Origin: Syngnathus acus
Taxonomy: Eukaryota > Chordata > Actinopteri > Syngnathiformes > Syngnathidae
NCBI RefSeq assembly: GCF_901709675.1
Contig: NC_051087.1
Coordinates: 12,031,384-12,095,383 of the forward strand
Length of the DNA: 64,000 nucleotides
Reading direction: 5' to 3'
Below, piece by piece: positions 47,501-59,500 of this stretch (position 1 is the stretch's first letter; every line of letters begins with the position of its first letter). A program made the position numbers and the translations under genes. Below the pieces are notes generated by a model. It did no database searches, was not told where the DNA came from, and worked only from the letters and a program-made list of their open reading frames with translations.

Positions 47501-50500
47501 ACAGTCTGGTGCGGATGTGCTCACGCTGGGCCGCGTCAGTCGGCCAGCACGAAAGAGCAGAGAGGAGCCGCGACACTTTAAAATGTTTTAAAGAGTGTTT
47601 AAAATACAATGACATATTTAAAAGTACAATAGAGTGTATAAAAATAAAATTATAAAAGTCTTGTGCGGATGTGCTCGCGCTGGGCCGCGTCAGTCGGCCA
47701 GCACGCAAGAGCAGAGAGGAACCGTGACACTTTAAAATGTTTTAAAAAGTGTTTAAAATACAATAATGTATTTAAAAATACAATAGAGTGTATAAAAATA
47801 AAATGATAAAAGTCTTGCGCTCATTTGTTTAATTGATTGATAATTCTCTTATTTGATAGCCTCAGTGCATTTGTTTTCACCTTTGATTTTACTAACACTT
47901 TTCAGGCTGTTGTCACTCATGGACATAGCCTTTTACATGTACATGAGCACTGTCTCTGTCTTCCCTTTTATCATTATTGATAAACTCAAATAATTCCTTC
48001 TCTGCGGAAATTTATTTTGGCAAGAGTGAATCGTGTATTAAGAACATTAAAACGGACAGAAGCTCAATATTAGATGACAAACATTACAGCGGCTGTCCAT
48101 GGTAAAGCATTCCTTTAATCTTTAATTTCTCTCGGGAGGAAATTAAGTTATGGAAGTCAAGGAGTTCAATTATTCAGAAAAGTCATCATGTACTACCAGC
48201 AGGCACTTTCTCACACTGTGACTGGTCCCTCCGCTGCAGTCTTCAGGAGAATTTATCTGAATATCAGAATATCTTTTAAAGAGCTCATGAGTGGCTCAAT
48301 TGCCTTTGGCACTATGGTAAAATATATGACAAATGTATTTTAATAACTGAATAGTGATTGTCATGCTTGGAAGTGGAAAATTGATGAAAAGATTTGCAAG
48401 AACTCAATAGAGCAATAACCTGTTGTTTATACTGACATACACTGACTTAGTTGTATTACAAGATGATGAAATGTAAAGATGTGACAAGATGTGGCAAAAA
48501 GATATGGGTGAGCAAGATAGAGGGACGAAATAGATATAGGCACTACCTTTGTCACTGGCTGAGCAAAGTACTTGGCACTCCAATCACATAGACCCGTTTG
48601 TAAGGCGGCGCTGATGTAGTTTCTGTGACCACAAGGCTCGTCTCCATCCTCAGCGGCCTGAACAAACAAATTGAAAATCATATAAGCATGTTATGCAAAG
48701 TCTCAAACGCATAACGGTCAAATCATGTACCTGCTCAGGTCCCTTGTCAAACATTTTACGAGTGCGGGGAAACTGGTGTGAATGGGGCGCCTGTCCTCCA
48801 AGTGTGGGTGTGTAAGGAGGGCGTGTGGCAGGTTGATCTCTGGTTGGGGGTTTGGGTACCTCGTTGGTCAGACTTGAGCTGCTGGTGCTGGGCATGGGAG
48901 GGGAGCCACTAGAGGGAGACATAAAGTAAAGCCAACATAGAGATTTGTTTTGAAGACTATCGAGTTGTATTCATTTCGGTCAAACTATGTTTTTGGGTTC
49001 AAATTTACTGAGGTCTCATGTTGTGTTCCTTACCCTGCTTGATGAATATGGGTGCCTTTGCTGGTGGGGCTGGCTGGAGCGGACTGGGTGAGAGACCCAG
49101 AATCCAGAATTCTCTGAGGGCGAGCATTCATCATTGCCTGTGGAAAGGGTTTGGTTAAAGCAAAAATAGCGAGTGGATTTGACATAAAATAAAAGCAAGC
49201 CCCTTAAATAAACAAATTAGGTAGGTAGGTAGGTAGGTAGGTAGGTAGGTAGGTAGGTAGGTAGGTAGGTAGGTAGGTAGGTCGGTCGGTCGGTCGGTCG
49301 GTCGGTCGGTCGATCGATAGATATTTAGCTAGATAGATAGATAGATATTTAGCTAGATAGCCAGGTAGACAGAAGCCAAATTAGCAGCTAATGACTTGGC
49401 ACTGAGGCTGAACAAAGTTGTAATGCAAAAGACCCACTTTTTAAACTGTGTCCAAAGCATTGTCAAAGTCTAAAGCAAAGCAGAGCTGCAGTGTTCCCCT
49501 TATTTACATATGCTACTAGCATTTGCTTCTCATAAAATAAAATAAAATAAAATAAACATTGGATGTTTACGTGGGGAAGGGGGCATCTCTGTTTGGTGAT
49601 GTCATACGCCACATCGCCGTGGTTTGATTATGTGTTTAAGCTATATTCAATAGTTCTGGGGTTGGATTTGTGCAGTTCAAGTGTCATTGAAAGTTTTTAC
49701 TTTTCAAAGACAAGCTCACGTAGCCAAGATTCAGCATCAAATGGGTTTTAACACACTTCAATCAATGTAGGATTGCACTGCCACAAACACGAAGCTGTAT
49801 TATAAATATTTAAATTACTTCATTGAGCTAAATTTGGTAACCAACACACAGACGTAGGAACGCGTTGCTGTGCAATTCCTCACTACAGCAACAAAAATGA
49901 TCATTGTTCAGTTGACGTTTCTCTGATATTATCACTAAAAATTGAGCATTATCATCAATGCAGATGCAGAATTTTTGGTCCATTGTCTCAGACTGCAAGT
50001 AGTTATAATGTTGTGGCTTGTGTATGCTAAAACAATTCACCCAGTGATGAGCCAGGAGCATCCAAGATTTCTTGATCAAGGATACCTCGACAAAGTCATG
50101 GGGGACTGATGACTGAATCTGCAACCACTTGACCACCTGACACATGATGTTATGCAGCACACAAGTGCTCTATGCGCTTAGAAATTGAATGGCTTCATCC
50201 TTGTTTGCTGACATTCAGGTATAACTATCTTCATCAATCGGTGTTTGCCACAGCCGTTTAGCATAAAAAAAAAAGTTTTTATTGAATTAAAATTCTATGG
50301 GGAGACCACCAAGATTTAAACAGAATAAGGCATTTCAAAGGCATCACTGTATATTTGATCAGGCTGGACGGATCAAGATTACAGATGCTGTATGGATAAA
50401 GTGCATCCCACTTGTCAATATAATCAGTGGATGAAAGGGCAGCATTAAAGTTTGCCTAACTTTCTAGAACTCTATCTCATTAAAAAGAGCAGGTAATATA

Positions 50501-53500
50501 AGCTCATCCTCATGGCTATACACGAGGGAGGTGGAAACCTAATAAAGATGTTCGAAGCAAAGCATTCCTGATGAACAGCAGAGATGGAACAAAAACTGTG
50601 CTGGATGAATGTAGTTAACTCGCGCAAACACATTTTACTAGCAGGCATTGCCGTTAATTTGATTTCTATGGTAATTGAAAAATTGCTGCAGCTTTATTTT
50701 GTTTGCGCGTTTGTCTGGAGGGAGAAGGAGGTAGATACTGCTTTTCTTAGCCATAAAAACATGTCAGTTGCCGAGGTTAGCGATTCCATCAAGGAGTCAT
50801 TGGAAATGGTACCAAACAGCAGTAGGTCAAGTCAACAGACTAATTATGGAAACTGCTTCTGACACTGAGGTAAAACATCTTTCCTACTCCCCAAGAACAA
50901 GATAAAAAACATACAGAGAAAAGTGAGTAGGTGCACATGCAAGATACTGAAGACCAGCAAACAGTGAGTGAGTGAGTGAGTGAGTGAGTGAGTGAGTGAG
51001 TGAGTGAGTGAGTGAGCGAGTGAGTGAGTGAGCGAGTGAGTGAGCTGCAAACTGCACCCCAGAAAGCATGCTGAGAAACTGTTTTCTACAGGCGAAACCC
51101 CACTGAATGTTACTTTTGGGGCCCATTTGATGAGTAAACAAAATAAATACAGTTGCATTGACTGGACCTCCATGATATTTAGTTCTTTCTGAAGTCAAGA
51201 GAGCGTGGTGTAAATGTTATCGTCTCATCACTTTGTGTAGCATGTTCATGAATTATCAATCGTTATGGATGGTGAAAATGTGGTAAACAACATGCTAATG
51301 TAATGCAAAGGCTCTAAGCTTTGTTGGCTAACGGTCGGAAATGGGATATGAGGGAATTACCTCATTAGCAGGAAATGGGGGAGTGGGTGGGGGGGTGTAG
51401 GGGAATCACTTTGAACAGCTGCTTTGCTGCTTATTGTGATGGCTTTGCTTCGCCCTTTCAACCTGCATCTTCTCACTTCCTCTCTCATTAGTTGGTGAGA
51501 AAGTGATTAAATTGAGCAAACATTTGTTTGTGCACACATCATTTGATAATAAGGGCTCTGAAAGGACAGAAATACAAAAGCTAATGCCATATTAAAAAAT
51601 GATTGACATATTCCTTTTCAATTCTTTAACTAACCAGGTCTTGGGCATTGGTCAAGGCAAAGACTGGACAGGACAAGGCAATTTGGTGAGGAAAACAAGC
51701 ATAAACTCAATACAAGTACGATTTCTGTTGCATTCAGCAAGAGGAATTGGAGAGTTCAAGGCCCAAAAGTCATTATCTCACGACTGCGAGCATTCATTCC
51801 CTTGCCATACAAACCAAGTGTGAGAGAGAGAGAGAAAGAGTCCAACAAAATCTTTTCAACTAGGGCTCCTTTGATGTGAAACTTATCAAAAATGGATTAT
51901 ATTCTATATCATAATGCACATTACAATTGAGAAGGAAATAAAAAAAGGATTTAAAAAAGGATTTAATAAAAAAAGCTAAATGCTTTTACCCAACTGCAAT
52001 TGGGCAGAACAACTGAGCTATTCAAAAGGATTTAATGCTTTCATCATTTGGAAGTAAGTCAATGCTAATTGACTGTTGACCTTGTTCTCTTTGCCAGAAA
52101 TCAATACAGTTCAAGCCCAACTAAAAGGCCATGCTAACACTTGTGAACTTGAGTGAGTGTTGTAATTACGTTATCTTTGCAGCACAATGCTGCAATAATA
52201 ATGAGAAAATGTTCAGTGTCAGTGGGACTTTCTTGCATCCCATGAATTCCTTGTTTAGGTCTTCCTTCCGTACAGAAACGTCCTTAAAAACTGGCTTAAA
52301 AAAAAAAAACTCCTGCGAGTGTGAAGACCTTGCCTTCAGCATTGTTGGCGAATGGGTAAAAGAGCACAGAAGAAAACTACGTGTGCCAATTTCATTTGGG
52401 CAAAGACGGATGCAAGCGTGACGCACGCACGCATTAAGGTGCATTCAAAATATTTTTTAGATTGCGTAGTGGAGGTCTCAGGATGTGTGAACTCAACATC
52501 TCTTTTGACCCATCCATCATGACTCAATGTAATACACACAGAGCTAAAATGTAAATCTGTAATAGCTGCTGTCAAAGTAGACGTTTCTAAACATGCTGAC
52601 ATTATCATTCATATGCAAACAATACAAAAAAAGGAGAACATACACGTGTATGTCTCATTCATTCAGAAATTGGAATTCACATTTATTGTGACCTGTGGAG
52701 ATATTGTACATTGTTCAGACTATAAAACTAACCAAGAGGACAATTACTTGTGTACTGAATGCGGAAAATAATTACAGCTACGAGTGACCAGTTTTTTTAA
52801 GTGGTGACATTTTAGGAAAAGCACAAAATGAATCCTTGTGATGAAGTACTTTGGGATATGGGGGCTGCAGACAGAGCCACTAACCCTACAGTATGGGTTC
52901 AGTGCGGTGTAGTGCAATAGGTGGTAGGAGAGAGCGCCGCCTAGGTTAGTGGTTAATCTCATTTTGTTGTTTCATTTCAGTCCATTTGGGAGGGCTACTA
53001 CTGAAAGGCTACTCATCTGAAGTTAACAGGGGGAACAATTGGTCGCAAACAATACATCTTTCCTCTGCATGTGGATGAGCAGTGGCCAATAATGGTAAAC
53101 ATGGCTCCTTGGGTTTCCACAGCCTCTTTCCACTGCTAGGCTATGCCAAGCCTGGGGGAGTCATTGGTTCTTAATTGCCTTTACACAAATGTTTTTTACA
53201 GACAGAAAATGCCAGTGAGCGGAATGTGCGTATGTGCTAGAAACAGATTTTGCACAGAAAAACCATGGGGGAAAAATTTGAGTAAAAGTTGCTGATACAC
53301 TAACACAACTAGTGAAAATGTTTTTAAGATGAAACGAAATGTAATTTTAACACAACAAAAAGACAAAGAGGAAAAAAGCAAATGATACATATTTTTTTTA
53401 GTAATTGAGAGAGTATTTTAATTACCGTAATTCCCGGACTATAAGCCGCTACTTTTTGCGAAAGCTTTGAACCATGTGGCTTGTCGTCCAGTGCGGCGTA

Positions 53501-56500
53501 TCTATGGAATTTTCGGGATTTTTGTAATGACTAATACACTTATACACTCATAAAAAGGCTGTGGACCGCTGTTGTGCGGCACCGCTTTGCTGGGCGGAGG
53601 AATATGTGACCAGACACACGGTCACTGGGGAGAAGAGTGGTGTGTTGATCGCATGTCTGTCCGCCAGGCAAATAGTGCCGTATAACTGACACAAAGAAGA
53701 GACAGAACGAGATCAAGACGGACATTACTGAAGAAAGGAAGCTTTTATACAGAAACGCTCATTGTGGGGGACAAAAGAAATGCATATGATGCTGCTTTTA
53801 AGTTAAAGGCAGTCGATTTAGGTCTTAACGAAGGAACTAGAGATGCTCATGCACTGTAGAGGTTTCCTCCAGTCACTAGAGGGCACTAGGCTATTGTCGA
53901 TGATATCTTGTTGCGTCACTCTTTTCTTTCTTTCCTGGTCACGTCTACTCTGGAGCTATATGTGTAGTTTGTATCACATTGCCAACTTTACCCCTGTAAG
54001 TGGTCCCATTTTATTTATTATTAGTTGTGTGTTGCTAGTGTTCCCTGCACATTAAGTTTATTATGGTCGTGACTGAGATTTATACATGCTTGTATGTTTG
54101 CAGAGCTCCTTCATCTCTGTCAATAAACATCGTTAATAAAAGGTATGCGTCCCCAAAGAAGCATGTCTTTTCTGACAATATTCTTTGTGTATATTCTCTT
54201 AAAAATGCTAATGAAACATTAAAAAACACTGCGGTAGACTAGCACATGGAACAGTCTAACAACATTAGTGTAAAAAAAATCTTTATTCAATAGGTCAGAA
54301 AACTGCAATCACTCGCCAACAAAAATATGTGCACGTCTACTTATGCCCACAGCAATCTATAAAAAATATGTCAATGATCGCCTGTGTATTTTGTATTTTA
54401 TGGACTAAGTGCTTTCCTCATCAAATGACAGACATAAGCTTCAGGAGTTTGCACCGTGCCATAAAATCGGTAGTATCGGTGCGAAGCTTTCGGACGTTAA
54501 TGTGTGCATAGGTAAGGATGTCAACAAGTTTGGGTGACAATTGATAGCAGTTTTTCGGCCTTTACTTTTTGTAGATAACGGGTCTAGCGCATCCCTGGTA
54601 TAATCACAGTAGCAAGTGAGAATGGATAATTACATTGGGGTCGCCAATTTAAGCGCCACTTGAAGCTATTTCATAAAAATCCCACAGGAGCCACAAACCC
54701 TTCGGAACACTAAATTGTTTATTTATTTATTTATCTTCATTTCTGCTTCAGACACCCGCTGAATCAGGTGGCCCGTATGTCAGTGCAGTAACCACAATGG
54801 ATGAATATGAATAGTGATGATTTGTAAAATTGAGTTAGAATGACATAATGGAATCACTAGCGTTAATACAGTGAGTTCTGACTTGATATACCTCCAAGGA
54901 GCAAGTGAATGAGACATCTTCACAAATGGCTTCATTTTGCCACATGTTGTACGGCTGCAGCGTCAACGTACTCAAGATATTGTAAATATGTAGTAAATGT
55001 TGTCTATGATAATATTTACCAGCCGTTGCCAAAAAAGGTCCCTTTCGAGTGACTGGGAGTGGCTGTGCTGCACGAATAGAGCATGGTAGCATCTAACACA
55101 AAGCAAAGCATGGGTGTGGTGGCCATCGGGAATTTCGGGAGATTCCCGAATGGCCGCTCCATTTCAGGCTGCACCCCAAAACTCTCATAAACTCAAACAC
55201 AACATACCTTGTATGCGATGCAGTTGAGGACCTTCATTGCCAAGTCAGATACTTCAGGAAAAGGGTCTGCAGCAAGGTGTAGAAGCACTCTCCAGATTTG
55301 AGTGTAAACACTGTTGAAGGACACACCTAAAAATAGAAAGAGGAAACGTATGAAGGACTGAGTCCAACAGATGGAAATATTTCAAACATAATGTGGTCCG
55401 TTAAAAAACACAGCAATAGAGCCCACAGACTCTCTCCAGTGTGACCACACATCACTCCTATCCAAGTTCATTACCACAGCAGCTAACAGCCACACAGTAA
55501 TCCACGGTCATGTCATTACAATCATATGGCAAGCCCTATTTTCTACTGCTGGAGTTATTGAATGTGTTAATGCGGTAGAGGCAATATGACCTCCAGTGTT
55601 AGGTAATGTACACCATCAATCAAAACACACAAATACCCCCCCCCCCCCTCCCCCCCCACACACACAAGGCTGCACCTTCTCATCCACTGGAGATTCATTG
55701 TTCTGTCGTAATTATGAATACAAATGATCCCAACCTGTCCGTATCGTCTATGCAGAAAAACGACCTTGGTTCTTTCACCTACCTTTTAACATTTCTCAAT
55801 CGTTCCCAAATGCTTATTTTCTATTTATTTTGTTTCTTTCACTTGTGGAAGTTTACAGTAGCTTCTGATTTCCTTCTCTCTGTGTCAACAACAATCTCAT
55901 TGGGCTTGTTCCTGCTCTTGTGCCAACTGTATACCTATCCCACATTGCTGCTCTTAAGCTATTTTGTTTAACATTAAATCTTGGTGTCAGCATAACACGG
56001 TTTCCTGTCCACTCTGTTGCTACAAGGAGACAGTCAAACCAAACTTGGATTTGTGTCCATACTCCCAACAAAACAGAGAATCAGATCCAGATATCTGAAC
56101 TTGCTTCTTTTTAGCGCCTATGTCCCTTTTACCCTGTAAACGAAACCACACAAGCTTTATTCCGCAGCTCTTGGCTAAGTGAAATGCTGATGAGAGTAAG
56201 TAGAAAGGACTGTGCTTGTAGCAAAGAAACATGACAGTTGATTAATGTGAAGTACAGTTTTAGTCCTATTTAAAAGACATGCCACGTAACAGGTGCTCAC
56301 GCATTACAACTATGCATTCTCTATTAGTCCACACGAGGGTTTATATTATTAATCGCCTTGGCTTGAATGGACTCGTGCCATGAAGACTTGTGCTGAGTGT
56401 AATAGATGTTCTGTTGTGAAGATATTAACTTTTGGCTCAATGAACCACAGCGTGGCTTTTTTTTTTATAGCCTCTCCATGTCTGACATATGGCACATAAA

Positions 56501-59500
56501 ATACTTGCATAGCAATTTCTGGTGCTTGCTTGGGGCATAAAAAGCATCATAACATCTGAAAGCAGAAATAAATTCATCTACATGGTAGAAGAGCTGTAAG
56601 CAGTGTAAGCAGCATTAAATAATATCTATGGTGCTCTTTAAATGGAGGAGCATCTTAAATACAATGACGCATTAGGAGGTGAAGTGTCAAAGAAAAGGCC
56701 ATCTCAGCGGAAAATGTCTGAGTTAAGCCTGTGTATCTGACTAGGAAATCATGATGGGATTTCTGTTTTCTCAGAAACAATGTTGTCCCAGGAGAAACAT
56801 TGACCTAATCCCATTTTTCTATGCAGTCACAACAGACTTGACATTATCGGCCTTAGGTGTGAACGGTAACCACGCTAGCCCGATCTATAGTAGACATTAC
56901 TGACTGACATTTACGGCTGCCAGATGAAGAATCTTAATTGATTTTTGGGATTATAGAATTTGGTTTTTGCGTTTATTATTTCCTGGCAACCTTTGAATTT
57001 GCTACATGCTGATTCTTGGCGTTGATTGAAAGATGAACGTAAAAATCAAAACATATCACCACTATCTATAAACCGATAGTTTCCATGTCACCATTCAATT
57101 GCATCATGCTACTGTTATTACTATATTTGTAGAGGCAAATTATAGTAAGCAGGCACAGAAAAACACTGAATGCTTGAAAACTAAATCAATAAATCGCGAC
57201 TGAAACTTTGCTAAAACTCCTGGAATTTTGTTATCCTGCTTGTTGTGTTGAAGTATGGTTTCAATTTGCTTTAAACGGCCAAAGAATAATACACAAGGCT
57301 CTTTAGGTCTCGATATATTTTAAGCTTTGTTTACAAGTGTTAAACGGTGAGAATAGATGTAACCAGCAAACCCGGAAAAAAAACGACAACAGAAAAAAAG
57401 AGAAACAAATCAAGATATTTTCTGGCACAATGAAAAAAAAACAAGAAGGTGTTTTGGAGGCTACTGTAGATGACCAGGAGACTCATTTATAGTTTAAAAT
57501 GAGCTTAATATACCGTATTTTCCGCACTATAAGGTGCAGCGGATTATAAATGATTATCAATGAATGGCCCATTTTAAAACTTTGTCCATATATAAGGCGC
57601 ACCAGATTATAAAGCGCACCTTCAATGAATGGCCCATTTTAAAACTTTGTCCATATATAAGATATATACATTTGGCCCGCGGGCCGGTCTTTGGACACGC
57701 CTGCTGTAGTGGCTCAATATTGGTCCATATATAAGGCACACCTGATTATAAAGCGCACTGTCGGCTTTTGAGAAAATTTGAGGTTTTTAGCTGCGCCTTA
57801 TAGTGCGGAAAATACGGTAAGCTGAATAGGTTGCTTTGAAAAGGTATTTGATTTCCACGGCAGTATGCGTACAATGAGTGCACTGTAAAGTACAAGTACT
57901 GCACAGTCCTTCAAAATGCCATTAAGCAAAAATAATGTAGTGTTCCCCCACTCTGCAACCCCGGTATATTAGTCCCCCAGTATACTTACTGTTATGCCAT
58001 TGCATTTAGGAGAAAAGACCTCCAACAAACGCTGATGTACTTTTCAACTGTTAAACAGTAAAACACAACTGCGAGCACAAGCATTGTCAGACACAGCACA
58101 TGCTCAGATAAGCACGCAGATTGCAACCCTACCCGACCTCGCCTCATATCTATCCAGATGCACACGATAGGCTCGGAAAGTAATTACATTCTTTGAGTAT
58201 ATTAGCAACGTATGGAGGCCGAGCTGAGTTTGGGTAACAGCCTTTTTAACCACCTGAGAGCAGGGGAAAGAGTGCTGCCTTGACTTCACGCCGTGCCTGG
58301 GAAAGCACTTAAAGAATCTCAGGTGGCTCACAGGGTTGACCCTGTTGTGTTCTCTGCTGCTCTGTCCTTTTCACAGCATTCATTGTTCTCTCGGAAGGGG
58401 AGATTCTCCCTTGGTCACTTCCCTTGGGTGAGGTGTTTCGCTGATTTTACGAGCAGCCTCGTGCTTTGTCGCAGTAACCAAAGGGCTTCTTAATAAAATA
58501 TGTGTAGAATCAATACTAAAAGATTAATGTAGTTAATTTCATTTCAGTCATTACCAAACAGTGCTTTGGGCACTTAATCACACCCTTTGTTCACTAAGCA
58601 TAAAGATGTGGAAAGTTAGCTTGCTATAATTTATAAATGTGTTAGGATATAGGAGGGGCTTCCATTTTGTCTTGCGTTCTTTGCAAATAACGATCATCGT
58701 GCATTCAGGGGTTGTTGATGACCAAATGGTTTTAGCACAATTGTGACTCTTGAGTTGCAAAGTAGTTACCTATGAGGGAATTGAGTGAAGAATAAGAAGA
58801 CACCCGTCGCATTTTGTCGATGGTCTCGAAGGAGAGAATGTACTCGTCATTGTCGGGGCTTCCCAGGGTGCTGCTGGCGCTACTACTGGTGCTCAGGTTT
58901 CCCGGTGAAAAAGCTGCAGGTCCACCTGGATGATGTGTATAATACAGAAACATTATTCACAGATACACAAGAAAACAACTCTCAATGTCTCCAAGGCTTA
59001 AACATTACAGAGATAAATTTCAAATTGTGCGGTCATTTTTTGTCAAGACTCAAAGCAGTCATCCTTACGGAATGGAGTGAAACCGTGACAGCAAGGGTTT
59101 AGAACATGAAGGCAATGCGAGGGTGTTGATTTGACGAGTATGTTTATGTTAATACATCCCAGATGGATTGCGGCACTTGCTGCTGATCATGTGAGATAGC
59201 CGTCTATAAATTCCAGGATGGATACCTTTAAGCGTCATGCGATGATGGCTGTTTAGATATTAACAAGGTAGTATATAAAAACATTTTAATTTTTTTTATT
59301 ATATTTACTTTAACGTGAGGGGCGTGGCATTTGCATGTGTGCAAAAGATCACAACCTCTACCTCAATTTAAGACAGTATTTTTTAATACAAGTAATCATA
59401 CCATGACTGTTCAAAAATTGTTAGAATAAGAAACCAAAATGTCAATAAATTTATGCCAGTCTCAATCGTTTTCAGCAGCAACCTTTCCCTTAACTTTTGT

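Larger units (their letters stand above)
49138..55207. other. rptor intron of about 6 kb
   Basis: Holds long tetranucleotide arrays (49219, 50964), AT-rich sequence and a pogo-like transposon fragment (53427-53860). No further gene recognised. Confidence 0.6.
55327..58769. other. rptor intron of about 3.4 kb
   Basis: Contains a poly-C run (about 55636-55658) and the TIR element at 57513. No gene recognised. Confidence 0.6.

Noticed and set aside
49828-50160. Minus-strand open frame of 110 codons (KWLQIQSSVPHDFVEVSLIK)
   Set aside because: Possibly a decayed transposon fragment, but no family could be recognised with confidence, so it is not annotated.
50964-51043. Regularly repeated GTGA array considered as a CRISPR-like array
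   Set aside because: There are no spacers; it is a pure tetranucleotide microsatellite in a vertebrate intron.
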